Shown one piece after another: positions 1 through 5,480 of a stretch of 5,480 bases of DNA. Made by a program: the position numbers and the translations under genes. How positions within the stretch are numbered: the first letter of the stretch is position 1; each line of letters begins with the position of its first letter. The stretch is from Solobacterium sp. (GTDB lineage: Bacteria; Bacillota_I; Bacilli_A; Erysipelotrichales; Erysipelotrichaceae). Where the stretch lies: NCBI GenBank assembly GCA_016291725.1, contig JAEEYJ010000073.1, positions 1-5,480 of the forward strand, in the 5' to 3' direction. The notes beneath the pieces are model-generated. The model was not told where the DNA came from. It saw nothing but the letters and a program-made list of their open reading frames with translations, and did not search any database.

Positions 1-596
1 AGCGGAGAAGTCTTTTTCTTCATCAGATTGTCCGCGAAGATGTCCAGTACCTGCTGGATCTCTGTTTCCTTCGGCATAAAGTACACCTCTTCACGGGTAC
101 CGATGGCTGTGAGCTTCTCTACCGGCTCATCACCGTTTCTGCCCAGACGGTACCATTCCGCGATCTCCGTCATCGTAATGACTCCGCGGAAGCCGCCCTT
201 CCCATAGATGGGCAGCTTTGCGATTCTATGGTCCTTCATGTAGTCGAACGCATCACTGATGGACATCCGGTCATTGACATGATGGACCGGGTACTGCGAA
301 TAGTTCAGCGCAGAGCGCCGTACCAGCAGTTCTTCGATCATCTCGATTGTTTCCACGACAGTATCCGTGGGAACGGCCATAATCTCCTGCTGATTGTCCC
401 GCTGGTGCACAATCGCGTTCCGCAGGGTATTGAACTGCCGCAGTTCTTCATAGTTCGAGCGTATGACTGCGTTCTTCTTGGAGCAGATGGAAAGCAGTTC
501 CGCAAAGCCGACATACTTCACACTGCCGTTGATGCGGTTCATTTCCTTCTCAATGCCGGCATAGGCGCTAAGAAACCGTTCTGCATTGCTGCTCAT
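1..596 (-). CDS. CBS-domain protein with HEPN-like N-terminal region (3' end cut by window edge)
   Basis: This frame starts at the ATG at 596-594 and stays open to base 1, giving 198 visible residues; the C-terminus is outside the window. Residues 1-95 look all-helical (around 5-23, 29-39, 43-65 and 76-93) and contain L-R59-N60-A-I-V-H64. This fits the Rx4-6H pattern of HEPN domains, many of which are RNases or nucleotide-binding partners. Residues about 104-150 resemble a CBS module (V-N-D-R-M-S-I-S-D-A-F, then I-A-K-L-P-I-Y and G-V-I-T-M-T-E-I). A second CBS module seems to begin near 164-198. CBS pairs usually sense adenine nucleotides such as AMP, ATP or c-di-AMP. There is no signal peptide or membrane segment, so it is probably cytosolic. 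The start is supported by AAGGAGG 10 bases upstream and by an ATGA overlap with the amidase gene. The CBS call is fairly secure. The HEPN call rests on one short motif plus helical character and is an inference. Any nuclease activity is unknown. Confidence 0.8.
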   Translation of the reverse strand, partial: MSSNAERFLSAYAGIEKEMNRINGSVKYVGFAELLSICSKKNAVIRSNYEELRQFNTLRNAIVHQRDNQQEIMAVPTDTVVETIEMIEELLVRRSALNYSQYPVHHVNDRMSISDAFDYMKDHRIAKLPIYGKGGFRGVITMTEIAEWYRLGRNGDEPVEKLTAIGTREEVYFMPKETEIQQVLDIFADNLMKKKTSP

Positions 597-1285
597 TTGC
601 TGTATACCTCCTTGACTGCTTCATAGAGCAGCTGCGCGGTATTCCGGACTCCTTCTTCGGAAGCGTACTGCTCCACATCGGCAGGACTGGTAACATACAG
701 GCCTTCATAGATGATGGACGGTGTATTGCTGGCACCCATCAGCGCCGGAAGACGGCCTTCCCCTTCATCTTCCATGAACTGCATTTCAAAGGCTCCGTTC
801 GGACTCTCTGCATAGTATTCATATCCAACAGGACAGGATATTCCTGATGCTTCGAATACACGGGATACAGCTTCACCCATTTCCCTAGCAGGCTTGCTGC
901 CGGGCTTGACAGCGACCCTGATTCCGCTGAAGGATGGATCGGAAGACGCATTGGCATGGATGCTGATGACGATGTCCGCATGCGCCGCGTCAATCCTCGC
1001 CGCTCTCTCCTGAACGTTCAGATTCTCCCCGTCACTGCGCACCATGATCACATCAAAGCGCAGATCATCATACAGCAGGGTATAGAGCTGCCGGGCGACA
1101 TCCAGGCTGTAGTCCGCTTCCCGGATATATCCTTCGAATCCCGGCTGGCTGTCATCATGTCCGGCATCCACCGCGATGACCGGCTTCCTCTCTGACATAT
1201 GGCGCAGATAGTACACTGCACCTGCGAGCAGTGCCGCAAGAACCACAACCGCCGCAACCAATCGTCCGGTATGTATTTTCCTCAT
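593..1285 (-). CDS. Membrane-anchored N-acetylmuramoyl-L-alanine amidase, Amidase_3 family
   Basis: This 230-residue protein is predicted to cut the amide bond between N-acetylmuramic acid and L-alanine in peptidoglycan, outside the membrane. Residues 1-8 are short and basic (M-R-K-I-H-T-G-R). A hydrophobic segment at about 9-27 should act as an uncleaved anchor or signal, leaving the enzyme domain outside. The Amidase_3 landmarks appear in order: I-A-V-D-A-G-H43, E56 in I-R-E-A-D-Y-S-L, the conserved M-V-R-S-D...R-A-A-R-I stretch, H110 in I-S-I-H-A-N-A, and E194 in I-I-Y-E-G-L-Y-V-T. H43, E56 and H110 match the zinc ligands and E194 the catalytic glutamate. No SH3, LysM or SPOR wall-binding domain is present, so this is a minimal enzyme. 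The first motif (GHDDSQPG) departs from the usual GHGGxDPGA, so the substrate may differ. It overlaps both neighbours by four bases. I do not assign cwlD or another name: CwlD has a similar size and build, but that cannot be settled here. Confidence 0.88.
   Translation of the reverse strand: MRKIHTGRLVAAVVVLAALLAGAVYYLRHMSERKPVIAVDAGHDDSQPGFEGYIREADYSLDVARQLYTLLYDDLRFDVIMVRSDGENLNVQERAARIDAAHADIVISIHANASSDPSFSGIRVAVKPGSKPAREMGEAVSRVFEASGISCPVGYEYYAESPNGAFEMQFMEDEGEGRLPALMGASNTPSIIYEGLYVTSPADVEQYASEEGVRNTAQLLYEAVKEVYSK
607..613 (-). promoter_or_regulatory. Ribosome binding site of the CBS-domain gene
   Basis: On the minus strand this reads AAGGAGG, a near-perfect Shine-Dalgarno sequence ten bases before the ATG at 596. 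It lies inside the last codons of the amidase gene (the K-E-V of the C-terminal K-E-V-Y-S-K). It decides the start of the CBS-domain gene and fits coupled or re-initiating translation at the ATGA junction. Confidence 0.8.
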
Positions 1286-2115
1286 CGCAGCCCCTCCATT
1301 TCCTTCATTCTGGCATCCGCGCCCATATGATCCAGGATGCGCTTGACGATCTGTTCAAGATCGCTTCCTTCACGGTAGTCGGCCGCGCTCATGAAATCAA
1401 CGCGTCCTTCCTTGATCAGCCGCTGTGCGGTGTTCTTTGCTTTATCCTTCTGCGGATGGTACACCGCGATCGATTTGCCGCCGTATTCCTTCACCAGGCG
1501 CATGCACGGTACATCCGTGATTCCGTCCGCTATGTAGATCATCCGCTCAAACGGTATAGGCCGTTCATTGTGAGGAATCCAGGCATTCAGGTCTTCATCA
1601 TCATTTACATCCAATACCTGCTTGTTGATGCGGAAGATGTACTGTGTCTTGGTTGTATAGTTGACGATCATGGCCGGCCATTCCGCAATGCCGTTTTCGT
1701 TGTAGTAATACCGGCAGGCGTAGATGCGGGTGAACTCTTTGGCAATCGGTGTGCGTTCTATGATTTCGCCCATGCCGCTGGAGATGACATAGTGCTCCAT
1801 TTCCAGCCCGTTCCGGCGCCCGTATTCGTTGATTCTTCCGAACCAGTCTATGACACCGTCATACAGCCGGATCTTCTCGCCAAGGCCCTCAAAATCCTCT
1901 CTGCGCAGAGGCTTCCCGGATTCTGCGTACTTCTTCTGCAGCAGGTACAGATAGGCACTGATGCTGTCCATACGGTTTCCCTTGGTCAAAGCGATGACTT
2001 CTTTCCAGAACTCACCTGCATCCTCATAGCCCAGTGAAGGAATCAGGCTGTATTCCTGCATATCCTTATCACAGAGCGTTTTGTCAAAATCATAGAGAAC
2101 AGCTGCTTTCTTCAT
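1282..2115 (-). CDS. HAD-superfamily phosphatase-like hydrolase, phosphoserine-phosphatase-like (HAD-IB type)
   Basis: With the ATG at 2115 this encodes 277 residues. All HAD motifs are visible: motif I D9-F-D11-K-T-L near the N-terminus (nucleophile and acid/base aspartates), motif II around V-I-S112-S-G, a probable motif III lysine at about K156 in T-T-K-T-Q-Y-I-F-R, and motif IV I-A-D197-G-I-T-D201. The stretch of about 100 residues between motifs I and II is helical and fits a C1 cap as in phosphoserine phosphatases. No signal peptide or membrane segment is seen, so it should be a cytosolic Mg-dependent phosphohydrolase. The substrate cannot be read from sequence, and serB is not justified. 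Start choice: the frame also has GTG at 2124 and ATG at 2121, but only the ATG at 2115 has a Shine-Dalgarno (AAGG, 8 bases away) and gives the usual M-K-K-hydrophobic-D-F-D beginning. The 3' end overlaps the amidase start by four bases. It is the first gene of the three-gene unit after the pyc terminator. Confidence 0.9.
   Translation of the reverse strand: MKKAAVLYDFDKTLCDKDMQEYSLIPSLGYEDAGEFWKEVIALTKGNRMDSISAYLYLLQKKYAESGKPLRREDFEGLGEKIRLYDGVIDWFGRINEYGRRNGLEMEHYVISSGMGEIIERTPIAKEFTRIYACRYYYNENGIAEWPAMIVNYTTKTQYIFRINKQVLDVNDDEDLNAWIPHNERPIPFERMIYIADGITDVPCMRLVKEYGGKSIAVYHPQKDKAKNTAQRLIKEGRVDFMSAADYREGSDLEQIVKRILDHMGADARMKEMEGLR
1291..1297 (-). promoter_or_regulatory. Ribosome binding site of the amidase gene
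   Basis: The minus strand reads GGAGGGG here, with the GGAGG core seven bases before the ATG at 1285. It sits within the last codons of the HAD gene (E-G-L-R-stop). With the ATGA overlap it supports the amidase start and suggests translational coupling. Confidence 0.72.
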
Positions 2116-2120
2116 ACGCA

Positions 2121-2127
2121 TCACCTT
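2121..2127 (-). promoter_or_regulatory. Ribosome binding site that decides the HAD gene start
   Basis: The minus strand reads AAGGTGA. The AAGG core is eight bases before the ATG at 2115, a normal spacing. The in-frame GTG at 2124 and ATG at 2121 lie inside this element and have no ribosome binding site of their own, so 2115 is preferred unless the transcript is leaderless. Confidence 0.55.
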
Positions 2128-2131
2128 AAGT

Positions 2132-2140
2132 ATTATAGCA
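2132..2140 (-). promoter_or_regulatory. Possible extended -10 promoter of the HAD-amidase-CBS unit
   Basis: The minus strand reads TGCTATAAT: a consensus TATAAT at 2137-2132 preceded by the TGn of an extended -10 element. No good TTGACA-like box is found 15 to 18 bases upstream, where the T-rich terminator tail lies. An extended -10 can work without a good -35. Its placement between the pyc terminator and the next gene suits a promoter. The predicted start near 2125 would leave a leader of only about 10 bases before the ATG at 2115, which is unusually short, so the call is tentative. Confidence 0.45.
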
Positions 2141-2148
2141 TGTACCGG

Positions 2149-2176
2149 AAAGGAAAAGGCGGGTCTTCAGCCCGCC
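2149..2176 (-). terminator. Rho-independent terminator of pyc
   Basis: On the minus strand GGCGGG pairs with CCCGCC across a seven-base loop (arms at 2176-2171 and 2163-2158). The tail TTTTCCTTT follows immediately. The hairpin begins ten bases after the pyc stop codon, the usual place for an intrinsic terminator. The T run is broken by two C residues, so some read-through into the HAD gene is possible. The plus strand has no T tract after the hairpin, so it is not expected to end plus-strand transcripts. Confidence 0.75.
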
Positions 2177-2186
2177 CTTCACAGCG

Positions 2187-5100
2187 TCACTCAATGATGA
2201 ACGATACCAGCAGATCCTCTGTATTCACATGATCCCCCGGTCCAACGTAGACCTTGTCCACCGTTCCTTTCACACTCGATACGAACGTTGTCTCCATCTT
2301 CATCGCTTCTACAATCATCAGCGGTGTATTAACATCCACCCTGTCGCCTTCCTTCACCAGCACGGTTTCCACCGTTCCCGGAATCGTTGAACCAAGGTGG
2401 GCAGGATTATTCCTGTCTGCCTTCAGTTTTCTGTCACTGACCACTTCCATGGTTTTATCCAGAATCTTCATTTCACGCAGTACACCGTTGACTTCAAATG
2501 TCAGTATACGGTACCCTTCCTTGTCTGCATCGGACATATCGATGAACTTGATGAGCATGTCCTTGCCGTCACCGGCCTTCAGAACGGTTTCTTCGCCTTT
2601 GCGCAGACCATAGAAGTACACATGGCTTTCCAGTGTCGTGACATCATTGTAGGCTTCAAAGTGCGTACAGTAATCCTCGTAGACCTTCGGATACATAGCA
2701 TAGCTGAGTGCCTTCTGCCGCATTTCCTCCGGTGTGAAGGAACGCATGTCGAACTTGTGCGCCAGCATCTGCTTGATCTCTTCAAAATCCACCGGCGGCA
2801 GGAGCGCGCCCGGTCTTCCCTCGACCGGCTTCAGATCCTTCAGAACGATCTTCTGCAGATCCTTGTTGAAACCGCCTTCCGGAGTACCGATCATGCCCCG
2901 GAAGAAATCCACGACAGAATCCGGCCAGGACAGGCTGGCTCCGCCAGTTAGAACATTATCCATCGTCAGACCGTTCTTATGCATGAAGATCGCCATATCA
3001 CCCACAACTTTGGAAGTCGGTGTAACCTTGACAATATTGCCCAGCAGCAGATTCGCCTGCCGGTACAGTTCCTTGATCCGTTCAAAGTCTTCCCGGCTGC
3101 CCATCTCCGATACCTGGGCAAGCAGATTGGAGTACTGTCCTCCCGGGATCTCATACCGGTAGATCGAAGCGTTCGGCGAGGTCATGCCGCTCTCAAACGC
3201 ATGGTAGACCTTCCGGACGTGTTCATAATACCGGGACAATTCATTCAGGCCTGCTGGATCGATGCCAGTGTCCCTTTCTGTACCCCGCAGAGCTTCTACG
3301 ACCGCGTTCAGGGAAGGCTGGGACGAATTCGAGCTCATCGATTCAATCGCACAGTCCACGATATCCACACCGGCTTCCGCTGCCTTCAGTACTGTTGCTA
3401 CACCTGTGCCGGTCGTATCGTGCGTATGCAGATGTACCGGGAGGTGGATTTCCTTCTTCAGTTCCCTTACCAACAGCTCTGCTGCGTAAGGCTTCAGCAG
3501 AGCTGCCATATCCTTTATGGCTATGATGTGCACACCCATGGCTTCCAGTTCCTTGGCTTTGCGAATGTAGTAGTCCAGTGTATACTTCGTTTCCTCCGGG
3601 TTCAGAAGATCACCGGTATAGCAGATTGCTCCCTCTACGATCTTTCCGGTCGCCAGGGCTGTCTCCACCGGCATCTTCATGTTTTCCATCAGGTTCAGGG
3701 AATCAAAGATACGGAATACATCCACACCGTGAGCTGCTGAAATCCGGATGAATTCCTGTACCAGGTTGTCCGGGTAATTGCTGTAGCCGACCGCATTGGA
3801 CGCTCGCAGCAGCATCTGTACAAGTGTGTTCGGCATACGCTCATTGAGGATCTGCAGGCGTTTCCACGGGGATTCCTTCAGAAAACGGTAGCTCGTATCA
3901 TAAGTGGCTCCGCCCCAGGCTTCTACCGAGAATCCGTTCTGCATAACATGGTTCGTCATCCTTGCCGCACCGACAATATCCTTTGTACGCATCCGTGTAG
4001 CGATCAGCGACTGCTGTGCATCCCGCATGGATGTATCGGAGACGTAGAGCTTCTTTGCCTTCAGGATGCTCTGTGTGAATTCCTTCGCTCCGAGCCTCTT
4101 CAGTTCATCCTTCGCTCCGTACACCGGCTCTGTTTCATCGAACACCGGCAGAATACGGTCCGCGTAGTACGGCTTTTCTCCATGCGATACATTGACGATC
4201 CGGTCTCCCAGGAACTTCAGGATCTTCGTTGCCCGGTCTACGCTGTAGGAAAGATCGAACAGTTCCGGTGTTTCTTCTATGAAGGTTGTATGGCATTCAC
4301 CTTTCTGGAAGACCGGATTGTTGACCACGTTGATCAGGAACGGAATATTCGTCTTGATGCCGCGGATCCGTGTCTCCCGCAGTGCACGCAGCGACTTCTC
4401 CACCGCACCTTTGAATGTTCTGTCATAGGAACAGAGCTTGACCAGCAGAGAGTCATAGTACGGAAGCACTTCCGCACCGGTATAGAAATTATCGCCGTCC
4501 ATACGGATACCATTGCCGGTACTGGTCTGGTATACCTCGATCTTTCCCGTATCCGGCATAAAGCTGTTGGCCGGATCTTCGGAGGTGATTCTTGTCTGGA
4601 TGGAGTATCCGTGGACACTGATGGAATCCTGCGAAGGAATGCCGATTTCTTCCGAATCCAGCGGATATCCTTCGGCCACCAGGATCTGGGAACGAACCAG
4701 ATCAATGCCCGTCACCAGTTCGGATACGGTATGTTCCACCTGGATCCTTGGATTCATTTCGATGAAATACGGTCTGCCGTCCCTGTCCACCAGAAACTCG
4801 CAGGTACCTGCATTGCGGTAGCCGACCTGCCTGCACAGACGTACAGCAGCGTCAAAGATCTCCTGCCTGGTCTTCTGCGGCACCGAGAATGCCGGTGCGT
4901 ATTCCACGACCTTCTGATGACGCCGCTGCACCGAGCAGTCACGATCGTACAGATGCACAACATTGCCGTAATTGTCTGCCAGCACCTGCACTTCGATATG
5001 CTTCGGACCCCGCAGGTACTTTTCAATGAATACCTGATCATCGCCGAATGCTTTCTTGGATTCGTTGATGGCTTCCTTGAACTCTTTGGCCATGTTTGCC

Positions 5101-5480
5101 GGATCGTCTACAATGCGCATTCCGCGTCCACCACCGCCGTTGGATGCTTTCAGCATCACGGGATAGCCTACTTCTGCCGCAATCTTCTCCGCTTCTTCTA
5201 CTGTCTTGATCGAATGGTCCACACCCGGAATGATCGGCACTCCGGCGAGAATAGCGTTCTGTTTGGAGGAAATCTTGTCCCCCATTGCGTTCATACTCTC
5301 TACGGTCGGACCGATGAATACAATTCCGTTCTTCTCACAGGCTGTTACCAGATCCGGGTTTTCGGACAGGAAGCCGTAGCCGGGATGGATCGCGTCCACA
5401 TCGTGCTCCTTGGCAATCCGTATGATCGTGTTGATATCCAGATACGCATCTACCGGACCCAGGGCAGGATCCAGCTGGTA
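2187..5480 (-). CDS. pyc: Pyruvate carboxylase, single-chain biotin enzyme (5' end cut by window edge)
   Basis: The enzyme carboxylates pyruvate to oxaloacetate with ATP and bicarbonate, an anaplerotic cytosolic step. The frame is open from base 5480 (Y-Q-L-D-P-A-L-G-P-V) to the TGA at 2189-2187, giving 1097 residues. About 50 N-terminal residues are missing, so the full protein should be near the family's usual 1150; the GTG at 5399 is an internal valine codon, not the start. Numbering from the first visible residue, the biotin carboxylase domain covers about 1-425, with H-P-G-Y-G-F-L-S-E-N at 32-41, the ATP-grasp glycine loop at 115-120 and E-M-N-P-R-I-Q-V-E-H at 241-250. The carboxyltransferase domain follows from about 479, with metal-site candidates D482 (S-D-T-S-M-R-D), K656 (I-K-D-M-A), H685 and H687 (H-L-H-T-H-D). 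A PYC-type central region leads to the biotin carrier domain at about 1025-1097, with the biotinyl lysine K1061 in E-A-M-K-M-E-T. No frameshift or missing catalytic residue is seen. Fusion of all three domains excludes oxaloacetate decarboxylase alpha and acetyl-CoA carboxylase subunits. Confidence 0.97.
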   Translation of the reverse strand, partial: YQLDPALGPVDAYLDINTIIRIAKEHDVDAIHPGYGFLSENPDLVTACEKNGIVFIGPTVESMNAMGDKISSKQNAILAGVPIIPGVDHSIKTVEEAEKIAAEVGYPVMLKASNGGGGRGMRIVDDPANMAKEFKEAINESKKAFGDDQVFIEKYLRGPKHIEVQVLADNYGNVVHLYDRDCSVQRRHQKVVEYAPAFSVPQKTRQEIFDAAVRLCRQVGYRNAGTCEFLVDRDGRPYFIEMNPRIQVEHTVSELVTGIDLVRSQILVAEGYPLDSEEIGIPSQDSISVHGYSIQTRITSEDPANSFMPDTGKIEVYQTSTGNGIRMDGDNFYTGAEVLPYYDSLLVKLCSYDRTFKGAVEKSLRALRETRIRGIKTNIPFLINVVNNPVFQKGECHTTFIEETPELFDLSYSVDRATKILKFLGDRIVNVSHGEKPYYADRILPVFDETEPVYGAKDELKRLGAKEFTQSILKAKKLYVSDTSMRDAQQSLIATRMRTKDIVGAARMTNHVMQNGFSVEAWGGATYDTSYRFLKESPWKRLQILNERMPNTLVQMLLRASNAVGYSNYPDNLVQEFIRISAAHGVDVFRIFDSLNLMENMKMPVETALATGKIVEGAICYTGDLLNPEETKYTLDYYIRKAKELEAMGVHIIAIKDMAALLKPYAAELLVRELKKEIHLPVHLHTHDTTGTGVATVLKAAEAGVDIVDCAIESMSSNSSQPSLNAVVEALRGTERDTGIDPAGLNELSRYYEHVRKVYHAFESGMTSPNASIYRYEIPGGQYSNLLAQVSEMGSREDFERIKELYRQANLLLGNIVKVTPTSKVVGDMAIFMHKNGLTMDNVLTGGASLSWPDSVVDFFRGMIGTPEGGFNKDLQKIVLKDLKPVEGRPGALLPPVDFEEIKQMLAHKFDMRSFTPEEMRQKALSYAMYPKVYEDYCTHFEAYNDVTTLESHVYFYGLRKGEETVLKAGDGKDMLIKFIDMSDADKEGYRILTFEVNGVLREMKILDKTMEVVSDRKLKADRNNPAHLGSTIPGTVETVLVKEGDRVDVNTPLMIVEAMKMETTFVSSVKGTVDKVYVGPGDHVNTEDLLVSFIIE

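Noticed and set aside
228..626. Plus-strand open frame of 132 codons opposite the CBS-domain gene.
   Set aside because: It is antisense to a frame showing CBS motifs, a strong ribosome binding site and a coupled start. The plus-strand translation has no recognisable domain.
1231..2037. Long plus-strand open frame of 268 codons opposite the HAD gene.
   Set aside because: It lies fully antisense to a gene with all HAD motifs, its translation has no recognisable domain and is unlike a natural protein, and no Shine-Dalgarno or promoter was noticed. It is a shadow of minus-strand codon use.
2158..2176. The hairpin after pyc as part of a riboswitch or T-box leader for the HAD gene.
   Set aside because: Only one short GC stem with a T-rich tail is present, directly after the pyc stop, and the whole gap is about 70 bases. 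No conserved riboswitch core or antiterminator arrangement is visible, so a plain terminator is the simplest reading.
3325..3342. GAATTC-GAGCTC-ATCGAT, three restriction sites in a row that look like a cloning-vector polylinker or an assembly artefact.
   Set aside because: The minus strand reads through it in frame as E-S-M-S-S-N-S-S, at the position of a conserved PYC motif followed by Q-P-S. The flanks are continuous pyc on both sides, so it is a coincidence of coding sequence.
2979..3740. Plus-strand open frame of 253 codons, and shorter ones, inside pyc.
   Set aside because: They overlap highly conserved carboxyltransferase sequence on the other strand. Long antisense frames are common opposite conserved genes of moderate GC, and these have no domain or initiation signal.
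5397..5399. GTG at 5399 as a start codon for a shorter pyruvate carboxylase.
   Set aside because: The frame stays open upstream to the window edge and the 27 extra residues (ending R-I-A-K-E-H-D) match the normal biotin carboxylase N-terminal region. The GTG encodes the valine of V-D-A-I-H-P-G-Y-G-F.

Overview
All the coding signal in this window lies on the minus strand. It looks like ordinary chromosome of a low-to-medium-GC Bacillota (Firmicutes) bacterium. A gut-type anaerobe of the Erysipelotrichia or Clostridia is plausible, but that is an impression from protein style and not a demonstrated assignment. Supporting hints are AGGAGG-type ribosome binding sites, tightly packed genes and a single-chain pyruvate carboxylase. 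I see no mobile element, phage gene, tRNA, rRNA, CRISPR array or large repeat.

Layout in the direction of transcription, right to left. (1) 5480 to 2187 is a nearly complete pyruvate carboxylase gene, pyc. It runs in frame off the right edge and lacks only about 50 N-terminal residues. It is followed at once by a GC-rich hairpin with a T-rich tail, a probable intrinsic terminator. (2) A gap of about 70 bases holds that terminator and then an extended -10 promoter-like element very close to the next start codon. (3) Three genes follow as one compact unit: a HAD-superfamily phosphatase-like protein (2115 to 1282), a membrane-anchored Amidase_3-type N-acetylmuramoyl-L-alanine amidase (1285 to 593), and a CBS-domain protein (596 to beyond base 1). 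Both junctions are four-base ATGA start/stop overlaps with a Shine-Dalgarno sequence inside the last codons of the upstream gene, so translation is probably coupled.

Functionally, pyc makes oxaloacetate from pyruvate and bicarbonate. The three-gene unit combines a predicted soluble phosphatase of unknown substrate, a predicted cell-wall hydrolase, and a protein that joins an N-terminal helical region to CBS modules. That helical region carries R-N-A-I-V-H, which fits the Rx4-6H signature of HEPN domains. A shared role for the three is only suggested by the coupling. The possible HEPN-CBS protein is the least conventional item here; the rest is ordinary. There is no stretch over 300 bases without a gene.
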